Assembly (NCBI GenBank): GCA_910587045.1
Contig: CAJULG010000016.1
Span: forward strand, 1 to 43,483
Source of the DNA: an uncultured Lachnospiraceae bacterium
Lineage (GTDB): Bacteria > Bacillota > Clostridia > Lachnospirales > Lachnospiraceae
DNA length: 43,483 nucleotides
Direction: 5' to 3'
Shown one piece after another: positions 31,671 to 40,623 of this stretch. How positions within the stretch are numbered: the stretch's first letter is position 1; every line of letters starts with the position of its first letter. The notes beneath the pieces were generated by a model. The model made no database searches. It had not been told where the DNA came from and saw only the letters and a list, made by a program, of their open reading frames with translations. The translations under genes and the position numbers were made by a program.

Positions 31671-32429
31671 TCAGTCTGAGGATTCTTCAGGATCAGAATA
31701 GACGTATGTGCCGCTGCCGTCTCCTACAGGCTCCTGAATCTCATTCAGGATATGGTTATAAATGGTCTGATAAGTGGCAGCGGAATAGTGCAGTCCATCA
31801 GCGCTGGCATAACCTTCAGACACAAGATAGCTGTAGGTATCTATATAGCGGATCGGAAATGCAGCAGCGTTCCCTGTGGAGTTTTCCTGATTGTATTCCT
31901 GGATCCATTGCTGCATGGATGCATTAAAGGCTTCGATCTGACGGTTGGATACACTGGTGCATGGACAGCAGCAGGGATTGACGGATACGATATAGATGGG
32001 ACAGTCCTTCCAGCAGCCGGAGGCATACTCCTCATAAAGGGCCTGATAACGGTTCAGGTTGCCCAGGTCATTAACCCCCAGATTCAGAACAAGAATGGAA
32101 GGGGGAATGGTGGTCAGCTCTTTTTGTCCGGCCAGCCAGGAATAGCCCTTTCCGATCCGGGCAGTAAAGACATGGTCAGTCAGGTCATATTGATAATAGG
32201 CCAGTGCCTGTTTCATACCTACCGTTCTGGAATCACCAATAAAGTGTATGGGATAATCCGGAATGTAAGTAAACTGAACAGCATCCGCCACAGGCGGTAC
32301 GGAACCGACGGGCATGATCTGTGCCTCCGGAGTATATTGAAAGCAGGGTCTTGTAAGGACAGAAGTCCGGTTTGTCAGCAGCAGGAAGAGGCTGACGGTA
32401 AAAAGGGATTGTATTTTAATAGGTTTCAT
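31671..32429 (-). CDS. exported SGNH/GDSL-type hydrolase
   Basis: The product has 252 residues. The ATG at 32429 follows GGAGGAAC and is preferred over the longer frame. Residues 1-25 are a signal or anchor peptide with a hydrophobic core. The GDS motif is FIGDSRTVG with nucleophile S67. The oxyanion block is LNLGVNDLG, and DGLHY with D211/H214 closes the triad. It should deacylate or de-esterify a glycan or lipid outside the cell. A cluster of Cys/Pro (PCCCPC) lies in a loop of the core, which is unusual for this fold and may bind metal or form disulfides. Confidence 0.87.
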   Translation of the reverse strand: MKPIKIQSLFTVSLFLLLTNRTSVLTRPCFQYTPEAQIMPVGSVPPVADAVQFTYIPDYPIHFIGDSRTVGMKQALAYYQYDLTDHVFTARIGKGYSWLAGQKELTTIPPSILVLNLGVNDLGNLNRYQALYEEYASGCWKDCPIYIVSVNPCCCPCTSVSNRQIEAFNASMQQWIQEYNQENSTGNAAAFPIRYIDTYSYLVSEGYASADGLHYSAATYQTIYNHILNEIQEPVGDGSGTYVYSDPEESSD

Positions 32430-32503
32430 AAGTAGTTCCTCCATTTACGAATAGGTGTATCATGAAGGCGGTGGTTTTTTTAAGGGAATTCTGGTTGGAA
32501 TAT

Positions 32504-32532
32504 TCGACAGACGGATGAAAATGTGTTATGCT
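32504..32532 (+). promoter_or_regulatory. promoter of the TPR-Hsp70 operon
   Basis: TCGACA at 32504-32509, a 17-base spacer and TATGCT at 32527-32532 with an extended TG (24-25). No CIRCE element or sigma-B pattern is visible. Confidence 0.6.
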
Positions 32533-32582
32533 AAAGATTACTGTAATAGAACGTTGAAAGAATCGGGAAAGGAAATTGTAAT

Positions 32583-35500
32583 ATGGATACACAACTAGTC
32601 TGGAAGGTTCTGGGACTGGAACCGACAAAGGATGAGGAGGAATTAAAGAACCGATATCATGAATTACTGCGGGAGGTGAATCCGGAGGATGATCCGGAGG
32701 GCTTCAAGCGTCTGCGTGAAGCATATGAAGAGGCGGTCAGTCTGGCAAAACAGCCGGAGCAGCAGGAAGCGGGGGAAGAGAAGTCTAAGGATGAGATCGA
32801 TCTCTGGCTGGACCGGGTGAATGACCGGTACTGGTATAAGTCTACCAGGAATGACCCGGAGATCTGGTCAGAATTATTTGATGATCCGGTTTGTATGGCT
32901 TTAGATACGGCATTAGAGGTACGCGAGCGGTTTCTGGTATTTTTAATGAACCATAATAATTTTGATCAGAAGATCTGGAAGCTGATCGACAAGGAATTCA
33001 ATATTATTGCAGATAAAAAGGAACTGATGGAACTGTTTCCAAGAGACTTTCTGGATTATGTGCAGTACCAGATTGAAAACCAGAACTTTTTTCCATATGA
33101 CCTGCTGGAAGTAAAGGGACTGGATGAATCGGAGATACAGTTGGATACTTATATTATGGGATATCTGCGGATAAAGAACCAGATTGACCGGGAAGAATAT
33201 GAGAATCAATGGCAGGCATTGCAGGATCTGAGTGCATATGAGGTTTATCATCCCTATGAGGATGTGGAGCGGGTTCGCCTTTATCTCCATGAGGAGAAGA
33301 CGGAACAGGCGGTCACCCTGATCCAGCGGCTGCTTATGGAGTATCCGGATGAAGTATATATCGGATATTTTGCAGGAAAGACCTATTGGGCAGCAGAGGA
33401 ATGGGAACAGGCATACCAGTGCTGGAATCATGTGGCAGAGTGTCTGCCGGAGCATTATGGAGCAAGGGTCGGTATTGCAAAATACTATATGAAATGCGGG
33501 GAGAATTTAAAGGCAAAGGAATTGATCATGGAACTGCTGGAAATTAACGGCAGAGATGATTCCCTGCTGGAGATGATGCGGGATGTGAACGTACCCCTGA
33601 TCGACTATTATCACAATCTGGCAGCCGAAGAGCCGGAGAACAAGGAACATGCGGTAGAAGCCTGCTGGTGTATGTTCCAGAATGAAATGTTTGCAGAAAC
33701 CATCGAAGAGTTAGACAGACTTCAGATTCAGCCGGAAGAAAAGGAATACTATGAATATGTTAATATGAAGGGGCGCTGCTTCCTGGGTCTGGAACAGTAT
33801 CCGGAGGCCATCGACTATCTGCTGCAATGGGAAGAAAACCGGAAGAATCTGGTGGATGACGGATCAGAGAAATATAAAAAGCGACAGTCCAGAGAGGGCT
33901 TCATAAAGTCCACGATCGGAGTGGTTTATCAGAACCTGAAGGATTTTGAGAAGGCGGAAGCATACCTGAAGGAAGGCATTGCGCTGGAACAGGATGAGTT
34001 TGTCAGGCATTCCTTTATGGATCGTCTGGCCCTGCTGTATTATGACAATGACAAGCTGGAGAAGTGTGTTGATGTATGTACTGCGATCATTGAGGAGAAT
34101 TCCGGGTATTATCCTGCGTATCTGCGGCGTCAGCAGGCATATTTTGATCTTCAGGACGGAAATAATGTGGTAAATGATTATTATAATGCCATTCACATTT
34201 TTCCCCAGTATTATAAGCCATATCTTCTTGCCGTCCGGGTATTTTGTATATACCGGCAGTATGAGGACGCAAGGAAGGTGCTGGAGGCGGCAAAAGAACA
34301 GAAGATCCAGCAGGAGATGTTAGATTTTTATGAGGTACGGGTCATGCGGAATCTGGCCCGGACCGAGGAAGAGAACCGCAGGGTAATGGAGCTGTGCCAG
34401 CAGTTAAAGCAGAGAGTGCAGAACTCCAGGCAGCAGAGTCCGGAGGCCAAGCCGGATGAAAGCACCATGACGGAGGCCGAGCTTGTAGAGCAGGACATGC
34501 AAAGGGATGGAATGCCACAGGATACGGTGGTTATGGAGGATCTGATCTTTGAAGAGATTCTGATCAGCATGGATATGAATCAGACAGAGGATGCCCTGCG
34601 ACTGATCCGTGCCGAGTTTAAAAAGGGAAACACCAATTACCGTCTTCATTGGGTAAAGGCGGATATTCACCGTATGAATCATGAGGATGAGGAGGCATTA
34701 AAAGAATATGACCGTCTGCTTCATGATATGCCGGATAACGAGGAAATTGATTATAACCGGGGAATCTGCCTGCGGAATTTAGGAAGACTGGATGAAGCAA
34801 TCCAGGCGTTTCAGACTGTATTGCAGAAGGAACCGAAGCACCAGAGAGCAAATCATGAGTTGATGAAGATTTACAGCCGCCGTTATGACCAGTATGAATT
34901 AAAGGGGGCATACGGAAAGGCATTAAAGGCGATCAACGCACAGTTAGAACTGGTACCGGATGCATATTATTACATTGAGCGCGGTCTGTTGTATATGGAC
35001 AATTTTAATATGGAGCAGGCACTTGCAGATTACCGGAAGGCATTGGAACTGGAGCCGGATAATATCTATGCCCATAACAATATCGGCTTTGTACTGCAAA
35101 GTCAGGGGAAATTCCGGGAGGCCATCGAATACTTTAAGAAGTCTATTTCCCTGATGACAGAGGACAGTACCATGCTGCCGTATTCCAATATGGCCCGCTG
35201 TTATGAAGCGCTGCAGGAGCCGGAGCACGGGATCGAAATCCTGCTGGAGGCGATGAAACGTTTTTCACCGTCTGCTTCGTTATATAATAAGTTAGGGGAA
35301 CTGTATGAATTTAACAGGCAGTTTCCACAGGCAAGGCAGATTTATGAGGAAGCATTGAATCAGGAGTGCTACAGTATATTTGATTATTATGAAAAGATGG
35401 CGGACCATTATGTCATGATAGGCGATCTGCCTGCGGCAAAGGACATCTATCGGAAATGGATGGATAAGGCGAAGCATCTGAAGGAGGATAACCGCTATAC

Positions 35501-36086
35501 CTGGCGGATGCGGGTAGAAGCATTGGAGGAAACCGGAGCATTTTACTTTTTTCAGCGGGACTTAAAGAATGCGATCAGGTACCTGGAGGAAGCCTTGAAG
35601 CTCGCAGAGAAGAAATCTCTGCCTGTTGAATGGATCGGGAGACATCTTGCAAGGGCATATATACTGGCCGGACAGAAGGAAAAGGCAAGAGCTATGGCAG
35701 AACGGACGCTGGAAGCCTTCCTGAAGAGTAATCACATACCGGAAGCATTGAAACAGCAGGAATCTGAGAATCCGGAAACGATCGAGTACTTTTTGTCTTA
35801 TCGCTCCCGTACACCGCAGCGTCTGGACACGATCGCCCAGCTGTTCATCTGTATGGGGGATATTCCAAAGGCCAGTCAGTATCTGGCACGGATCGATCAG
35901 GTGCCCCGGTGCAGGAGCTGCAGCTATGCTACCTGCTATGATTCTTATATTACCTATGCATTTCTGGCTGAGGTGCAGGGAGATATTCCAAGAGCGATCC
36001 AGATTTATGAAAAAGCGCTTTTGGTAAATCCGGGGGATGAGGAAGTAGTGCTTGCATTGTTCGCATTAAGGAAGAAACATCGTTAA
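32583..36086 (+). CDS. giant TPR-repeat protein with degenerate J-domain-like N-terminus
   Basis: The product has 1167 residues. Residues 1-58 resemble a J domain: WKVLGLEPTKDEEELKNRYHELLRE, then FKRLREAYEEAV for the last helix. The HPD triplet that stimulates Hsp70 ATPase reads NPE here. Residues about 190 to 1165 are a near-continuous array of TPR helical pairs, interrupted by an acidic/Gln-rich segment near 610-645. No signal peptide or membrane helix is seen. Cys residues near 1125-1131 (RCRSCSYATC) are a small local cluster. The following gene is an HscC-like Hsp70, so I infer a co-chaperone or client-scaffold role despite the lost HPD. It is the only promoter-proximal gene of the operon. 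Confidence 0.85.
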   Translation: MDTQLVWKVLGLEPTKDEEELKNRYHELLREVNPEDDPEGFKRLREAYEEAVSLAKQPEQQEAGEEKSKDEIDLWLDRVNDRYWYKSTRNDPEIWSELFDDPVCMALDTALEVRERFLVFLMNHNNFDQKIWKLIDKEFNIIADKKELMELFPRDFLDYVQYQIENQNFFPYDLLEVKGLDESEIQLDTYIMGYLRIKNQIDREEYENQWQALQDLSAYEVYHPYEDVERVRLYLHEEKTEQAVTLIQRLLMEYPDEVYIGYFAGKTYWAAEEWEQAYQCWNHVAECLPEHYGARVGIAKYYMKCGENLKAKELIMELLEINGRDDSLLEMMRDVNVPLIDYYHNLAAEEPENKEHAVEACWCMFQNEMFAETIEELDRLQIQPEEKEYYEYVNMKGRCFLGLEQYPEAIDYLLQWEENRKNLVDDGSEKYKKRQSREGFIKSTIGVVYQNLKDFEKAEAYLKEGIALEQDEFVRHSFMDRLALLYYDNDKLEKCVDVCTAIIEENSGYYPAYLRRQQAYFDLQDGNNVVNDYYNAIHIFPQYYKPYLLAVRVFCIYRQYEDARKVLEAAKEQKIQQEMLDFYEVRVMRNLARTEEENRRVMELCQQLKQRVQNSRQQSPEAKPDESTMTEAELVEQDMQRDGMPQDTVVMEDLIFEEILISMDMNQTEDALRLIRAEFKKGNTNYRLHWVKADIHRMNHEDEEALKEYDRLLHDMPDNEEIDYNRGICLRNLGRLDEAIQAFQTVLQKEPKHQRANHELMKIYSRRYDQYELKGAYGKALKAINAQLELVPDAYYYIERGLLYMDNFNMEQALADYRKALELEPDNIYAHNNIGFVLQSQGKFREAIEYFKKSISLMTEDSTMLPYSNMARCYEALQEPEHGIEILLEAMKRFSPSASLYNKLGELYEFNRQFPQARQIYEEALNQECYSIFDYYEKMADHYVMIGDLPAAKDIYRKWMDKAKHLKEDNRYTWRMRVEALEETGAFYFFQRDLKNAIRYLEEALKLAEKKSLPVEWIGRHLARAYILAGQKEKARAMAERTLEAFLKSNHIPEALKQQESENPETIEYFLSYRSRTPQRLDTIAQLFICMGDIPKASQYLARIDQVPRCRSCSYATCYDSYITYAFLAEVQGDIPRAIQIYEKALLVNPGDEEVVLALFALRKKHR

Positions 36087-36152
36087 CCGGAAAATATGCT
36101 GCGTACAGACAGTTAATGCAGATGAGAATAGAAGAGCAGAAAGGTGATTGAT

Positions 36153-37844
36153 ATGATAATTGGAATCGATCTTGGAACCACGAATAGTTTAGTGGCGTAT
36201 TATACCGAGGACGGGCCGCGGATTATACCGAACCGGCTGGGAAAGAATCTGACACCTTCCGTTGTAAGTGTGGACGGGGATCAGATTTACGTAGGAGAGA
36301 CAGCAAGAGAACGTATGCTGCTGTACCCGGATTCAGCCGCCAGTGTATTTAAACGGACCATGGGCAGTGATAAAAAGTATCGTTTAGAGAATCAGTTCTT
36401 TACTTCCGAAGAACTATCTTCCTTCGTCCTGCGTTCTCTGAAGGAAGATGCAGAAGTATATTTAGGCGAGCCGGTTACGGAGGCTGTGATCAGTGTACCG
36501 GCATACTTTAATGATGCGAGAAGAAAGGCCACCAAGAGAGCCGGCGAGCTGGCAGGTCTGAAGGTGGAACGGATCATCAGTGAGCCGACTGCGGCTGCCA
36601 TTGCGTATGGACTGTATGAGTGCAGGGAGGATGCGAAGTTCCTGGTGTTCGATCTGGGTGGCGGTACCTTTGATGTATCCATCCTGGAATTATCGGGTCC
36701 GATATTGGAGGTCCGGGCGGTTGCAGGAGATAACTTTCTTGGCGGTGAAGATTTTACCGGTGTATTGGAGGATATGTTCTATGATAGATTTGAACAGCTC
36801 CACCGGGAAGAACTGGATCTGAAAACCGCAAAATATATTCATAAGCAGGCGGACCTTTGTAAGATGGGCTTTGAAGACAGCCGTACCTCTAAAATGAGCT
36901 GCACCATAGGAGAAGAGGTCTATGAGCTGGAGGTTGAACTGACAGAATATGAGAAAAAGTGTGAGGATCTGTTAGAACGGATCCGGATCCCGGTGAAAAA
37001 GAGTCTGACGGATTCCAGATTGCGATTGTCTGAAATTAATAAGGTTGTACTGGTCGGCGGCGCGACCAAGCTTCCGGTGGTGCGACGGTTTGTTGGAAAG
37101 CTGTTCCGGGCCTTGCCGGACACAACGATCAATCCGGACGAGGCGATCGCGTTAGGGGCTTCCATCCAGGCAGCAATGAAGGAACGGAAGGATTCGATTC
37201 GTGAGGTGATCTTAACGGATGTGTGTCCGTTTACTCTAGGAACAGAAGTGAGCATTGAACGGGAAAACGGAGGCTATGAATCCGGGCATTTCAGTCCGAT
37301 CATTGAACGTAATACGGTAATACCGGCAAGCCGGACCGAGACCTTTTATACCATGCATGATAACCAGTCTGTTGTCAATGTAAATATCCTTCAGGGGGAA
37401 AGCCGGTTTGTGGCAAATAATCTTCTGCTGGGAGAGCTGAATGTAGAAATTCCAAAGGCGCCGAAGGGAAAGGAAAGCATAGATGTGACATACACCTATG
37501 ATGTCAACTCCATCTTGGAGGTACAGGTGAAGATCAATTCCACAGGTAAGGTAGTCAAGCAGATCCTGAAAGGCCAGCAGGTGGATATGACGGATGAAGA
37601 GATTGCTGCACGTATGGAAGAACTGGCATATCTGAAGATACCGCCGAGGGAGCAGGAGGAGAATAAACTGCTGTTGCTGCGGGGAGAACGTCTGTATGAG
37701 GAGAACCTGGGAGATGACCGCAAGGTGATCGAGCATGCACTGCAAAAGTTTGAACAGGCATTAAATACGCAGGATCCGCCAAAGATTGAAGAGGCAAGAA
37801 AGGATTTTCGAGAATTTCTGGAGGCCTGGGAAGATATAAAATAA
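36153..37844 (+). CDS. HscC-like Hsp70 chaperone
   Basis: The product has 563 residues. GTG 36144 is also in frame, but ATG 36153 has AAAGG at 8 bases and starts MIIGIDLGTTNS directly. The ATPase domain (1-360) has IGIDLGTTNS, the FDLGGGTFDVS phosphate loop and VVLVGGATKLPVV. The substrate-binding beta domain (about 365-480) follows. The helical end is short, so the protein is about 50 residues shorter than DnaK and matches the HscC size. HscC in E. coli works with J-proteins other than DnaJ. The neighbour here is the J-like TPR protein. No grpE, dnaJ or hrcA is adjacent. ATP hydrolysis residues look intact. Confidence 0.93.
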   Translation: MIIGIDLGTTNSLVAYYTEDGPRIIPNRLGKNLTPSVVSVDGDQIYVGETARERMLLYPDSAASVFKRTMGSDKKYRLENQFFTSEELSSFVLRSLKEDAEVYLGEPVTEAVISVPAYFNDARRKATKRAGELAGLKVERIISEPTAAAIAYGLYECREDAKFLVFDLGGGTFDVSILELSGPILEVRAVAGDNFLGGEDFTGVLEDMFYDRFEQLHREELDLKTAKYIHKQADLCKMGFEDSRTSKMSCTIGEEVYELEVELTEYEKKCEDLLERIRIPVKKSLTDSRLRLSEINKVVLVGGATKLPVVRRFVGKLFRALPDTTINPDEAIALGASIQAAMKERKDSIREVILTDVCPFTLGTEVSIERENGGYESGHFSPIIERNTVIPASRTETFYTMHDNQSVVNVNILQGESRFVANNLLLGELNVEIPKAPKGKESIDVTYTYDVNSILEVQVKINSTGKVVKQILKGQQVDMTDEEIAARMEELAYLKIPPREQEENKLLLLRGERLYEENLGDDRKVIEHALQKFEQALNTQDPPKIEEARKDFREFLEAWEDIK

Positions 37845-37846
37845 AG

Positions 37847-37867
37847 GTTCAGTCCTGCAGACTGAAC
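37847..37867 (+). other. perfect hairpin after the Hsp70 gene
   Basis: GTTCAGTC-CTGCA-GACTGAAC is an 8-pair stem followed by GGTTTAAAAAA. It may be a first weak terminator or an RNA end processing hairpin. Confidence 0.5.
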
Positions 37868-37881
37868 GGTTTAAAAAAGTA

Positions 37882-37926
37882 CAAGGACAGTAACTCAAGA
37901 GGGGGGGAGAGTACTGTCCTTGCTTT
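37882..37926 (+). terminator. intrinsic terminator of the TPR-Hsp70 operon
   Basis: CAAGGACAGTA (37882-37892) pairs perfectly with TACTGTCCTTG (37912-37922), then CTTTT. A run of seven G lies in the loop. Confidence 0.88.
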
Positions 37927-38201
37927 TGGGAGTTAAAGTATGTAAATGAGGGAGGGTTTCAACAGAGAAGAATGAAATTCGTCGTCTGCGAGATGGGAGT
38001 CAAAACAGATTTTGAATTCACCTCTGGAGAAACCTTTTATTTACGGTAATATAATAGCATGGGGAAAATGCGAATTATATCAAAAAACAGATAAATTTTG
38101 TAAAAATAAGTCGAAGTTGATGAAAAAAACGGGCGCAAAATTTGATTTATTTTCTAAAATATCGAATTAACAAAAAAAAATAAATTTATTTAGTTTAAAT
38201 C
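37927..38201. other. AT-rich intergenic region, no gene seen
   Basis: The stretch from the Hsp70 terminator to the BlaI promoter holds no convincing gene. It contains TATAAT at 38050-38055 without a good -35, a perfect 14-base palindrome AAATAAATTTATTT at 38178-38191, and a 25-codon frame at 37972-38049 that lacks a strong ribosome site. The sequence becomes very A/T-rich toward the promoter. Confidence 0.5.
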
Positions 38202-38230
38202 TTGACAGAATTTGATATTTTTAGTATGTT
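38202..38230 (+). promoter_or_regulatory. promoter of the BlaI-type repressor gene
   Basis: TTGACA at 38202-38207 (perfect -35), a 17-base spacer and TATGTT at 38225-38230. The palindrome at 38178-38191 ends 10 bases upstream and is a candidate operator. Confidence 0.65.
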
Positions 38231-38264
38231 TTAAAGTAGAAATAAATGAAAACGAGGTGTAAGT

Positions 38265-38642
38265 ATGTATAAGCGATCAGAATTATCAGAATGTGAACTT
38301 GTAACCATGAAATGTGTCTGGGATGCCCAGGGACCAGTTACCTGCCGGGAGGTCATTGCGGAATTGAGAACAGTGTATGGCTTAGAGTATAAGGATACTA
38401 CTGTTTATACATTCCTGAAGATCTTAAAGCAGAAGGGCTTTATTGATTCCTATCGGAAGGGTATTACATTTTATCAGCCGATCCGGGATGAGGTGGAATA
38501 TCGGGAGGGACAGATCCGAAAGATGCTGGACTTCTGGTTTAAGAATTCTACCGGCGATATGCTTGCTGCTTTATCGCAGATGCCGGAGTTTACCAAGGAA
38601 GAACGTGAGATTCTTCAAAAGATTGCCGCTAAGAAGGAATAA
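38265..38642 (+). CDS. BlaI/MecI/CopY-family transcriptional repressor
   Basis: The product has 125 residues. A winged helix covers residues 5-75 (LSECELVTMKCVWDAQGPVTC, then the recognition helix and YKDTTVYTFLKILKQKGFI). The C-terminal helices (about 85-125) form the dimer part. BlaI-type repressors are normally removed by a BlaR1/MecR1 protease, but no blaR or beta-lactamase gene is in the window. It may be a stand-alone repressor of an envelope or copper response, or act on the divergent/upstream AT-rich region. AACGAGGTG precedes ATG 38265. Confidence 0.9.
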   Translation: MYKRSELSECELVTMKCVWDAQGPVTCREVIAELRTVYGLEYKDTTVYTFLKILKQKGFIDSYRKGITFYQPIRDEVEYREGQIRKMLDFWFKNSTGDMLAALSQMPEFTKEEREILQKIAAKKE

Positions 38643-38701
38643 TCTTTGATTTCAGCTTTGTAAGATTTAAAACCCTTAATCTAAGGTTCCCATGTAGCTG
38701 C

Positions 38702-38730
38702 TTGCAGTTCCTGATGGCTTGTAGTATAAT
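38702..38730 (+). promoter_or_regulatory. promoter of the pspA-ydjI operon
   Basis: TTGCAG at 38702-38707, a 17-base spacer and a perfect TATAAT at 38725-38730. It does not look like a sigma-W promoter. Confidence 0.7.
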
Positions 38731-38805
38731 ATTTTTCGTGGTGCAGCCTGTGGAAGCAGGTTTGTGGACTGTGAATAAAGTATAGGATCAGGAGGGAATT
38801 ACAGT

Positions 38806-39492
38806 ATGGGAATTTTAAAGAGATTTAAGGACATTATGGCATCGAATATCAATGCTTTGCTGGACAAGGCAGAAGATCCGGAGAAGATGATCGATCAGTG
38901 TCTGCGTGACCTGAACAGTGATCTGGGTAAGGTAAAGGCTGAAACTGCAGCAGTTATGGCAGACGAGCAGAGAGCAAAGCGGGAACTGGATGAGTGTATG
39001 GCTGAGATTACCAAAATGCAGACATATGCAGAAAAGGCAGTTCTGGCAGGCAACGATGCAGATGCCAAGAGTTTTCTGACCAAGAAGACAGAACTGGCAA
39101 ATACACAGGCAGGCTTACAGCAGGCATACGATCTGGCTGCAGCGAACTCTATGAAGATGCGCCAGATGCATGATAAACTGGTAAAGGATATTAATGAACT
39201 GAATGCCAGACGGGATTCCATTAAGGCGAAGGTACGCGTGGCAAAGGCACAGGAGCGGATCAATGAAATGGGAAGTTCCATGAGTGGAGCGCAGGCTTCC
39301 ATGTCAGCCTTTGACCGTATGGAGGCGAAAGCAAATAATATGCTGGACAAGGCAAATGCCATGGCTGAACTGAACAGCAGCGCAGAGGCGGATTCCTTAG
39401 ATGACCTGGCTGCAAAGTATGATTCAGCGCCGACGGCTGCCGTAGAAGACGAACTGGCTGCACTGAAGGCAAAGATGGGTGTACAGCAGTAG
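38806..39492 (+). CDS. pspA: PspA/IM30-family membrane-stress protein
   Basis: The product has 228 residues, the normal PspA length. It starts MGILKRFKDIMASNINALLDKAEDPEKM, an amphipathic N-terminal helix that binds membranes. Long coiled-coil helices follow (ELDECMAEITKMQTYAEKAVLAG, LTKKTELANTQAGLQQAYDLA). PspA polymers protect leaky membranes and sense envelope stress. It is followed 42 bases later by a YdjI-like SPFH protein, the same pairing as in the Bacillus subtilis pspA-ydjGHI operon, but ydjG and ydjH are absent. Confidence 0.94.
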   Translation: MGILKRFKDIMASNINALLDKAEDPEKMIDQCLRDLNSDLGKVKAETAAVMADEQRAKRELDECMAEITKMQTYAEKAVLAGNDADAKSFLTKKTELANTQAGLQQAYDLAAANSMKMRQMHDKLVKDINELNARRDSIKAKVRVAKAQERINEMGSSMSGAQASMSAFDRMEAKANNMLDKANAMAELNSSAEADSLDDLAAKYDSAPTAAVEDELAALKAKMGVQQ

Positions 39493-39534
39493 AACGGTCG
39501 TGACCGGCAGTGTAGTGGACTAGGAGGATAGGCA

Positions 39535-40506
39535 ATGGGTTTGTTTTCAAATCAGTTAGCAAATGTAGTTGAATGGGAAGAATACCGGGATGATGTATTA
39601 TTCTGGAAATGGTCGAATGATGAGATCAAGAAAGGATCGAAGCTGATCATCCGTCAGGGGCAGGATGCCATCTTTATGTTCAATGGCAGGGTGGAAGGAA
39701 TTTTTAAGGATGAGGGAAGCTATGATATTGAGACGCAGATCGTTCCGTTTCTTTCTACTTTGAAGGGATTTAAGTTTGGTTTTAACAGCGGTATGCGTGC
39801 GGAAGTATTATTTATTAATACGAAGCAGTTTAATATCAAGTGGGGAACCCCGAAGCCGGTCCGCGTACAGGCACCGGGACTTCCGGGAGGGCTTCCGATC
39901 CGTGCCAATGGTTCCTTCGATGTGAAGGTAGGCGATTACCTGGTATTTATTGAGAAGATAGCAGGGGTTAAGAAGCAGTATTCCATTAATGAGGTGCGGG
40001 AGCTGATGCAGTCCATGCTGTCAGGCTTACTGGTTCGCTGGATTTCCAAGGTAGGACAGGATATCTTTAACCTGCAGGCAAATATGCTTGAGATTCAGGA
40101 TGGTGTTAAGACAGATTTGGATATGGAATTTGTAAAGATCGGTCTGTCAGTTGTCAGTTTTCGGATTGATGAATTCTCTTATCCGGAGAATGTGACCAAG
40201 CGGGCAGATCAGGCCGCAGAACATTCCATGGTCGGAGATATGAACCGTTTCCAGCAGGTTAGTATGGTTGACGCCATGACCGGTAATAACGGCAGCGGTG
40301 GCAGAGGTTCTGACATGATGAATACCATGATGGGTGCCCAGATGGGTATGATGATGGGTCAGCAGATGATGAATAATATGAATCAGAATGCAGGTGTGCA
40401 GAACCAGCAGGCAGGAAATGGTACAATTCCGAAGTTTTGTCCGGAGTGCGGTACACCAACGAATGGCGGTAAATTCTGCAGTAACTGTGGCAATAAGCTG
40501 GGATGA
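39535..40506 (+). CDS. YdjI-like SPFH/virion-core-type protein with zinc ribbon
   Basis: The product has 323 residues. Residues about 15-215 are an SPFH (band 7/stomatin-like) domain (KKGSKLIIRQGQDAIFMFNG, SMLSGLLVRWISKVGQDIFN). A Met/Gly/Asn-rich low-complexity linker follows (about 235-290). The C-terminus is a zinc ribbon with CPEC and CSNC pairs (residues about 300-318). In B. subtilis the homolog YdjI is needed to bring PspA to the membrane. The gene lies directly after pspA and has AGGAGGA before ATG 39535. The Met-rich linker is longer than I would expect and may be variable. Confidence 0.88.
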   Translation: MGLFSNQLANVVEWEEYRDDVLFWKWSNDEIKKGSKLIIRQGQDAIFMFNGRVEGIFKDEGSYDIETQIVPFLSTLKGFKFGFNSGMRAEVLFINTKQFNIKWGTPKPVRVQAPGLPGGLPIRANGSFDVKVGDYLVFIEKIAGVKKQYSINEVRELMQSMLSGLLVRWISKVGQDIFNLQANMLEIQDGVKTDLDMEFVKIGLSVVSFRIDEFSYPENVTKRADQAAEHSMVGDMNRFQQVSMVDAMTGNNGSGGRGSDMMNTMMGAQMGMMMGQQMMNNMNQNAGVQNQQAGNGTIPKFCPECGTPTNGGKFCSNCGNKLG

Positions 40507-40538
40507 TCGTTCATCCGGCTGTGAATTATAATTATTTC

Positions 40539-40578
40539 GGAAGGGTTTTGCTTAAAGACAGGAAAACCCTTCCTTTTT
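40539..40578 (+). terminator. intrinsic terminator of the pspA-ydjI operon
   Basis: GGAAGGGTTTT (40539-40549) pairs perfectly with AAAACCCTTCC (40563-40573), then five T. Confidence 0.93.
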
Positions 40579-40623
40579 ATGCGCAAGGGCTTTGCCTTAC
40601 ATTAGAGCAAGAAGGAGGAAACC

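Noticed and set aside
32445..32582. Heat-shock CIRCE operator before the TPR-Hsp70 operon
   Set aside because: TTAGCACTC/GAGTGCTAA is not found; a simple vegetative promoter is.
37972..38049. 25-codon frame between the Hsp70 and BlaI genes
   Set aside because: It has a normal amino-acid mix but only a weak ribosome site and no promoter I can defend.
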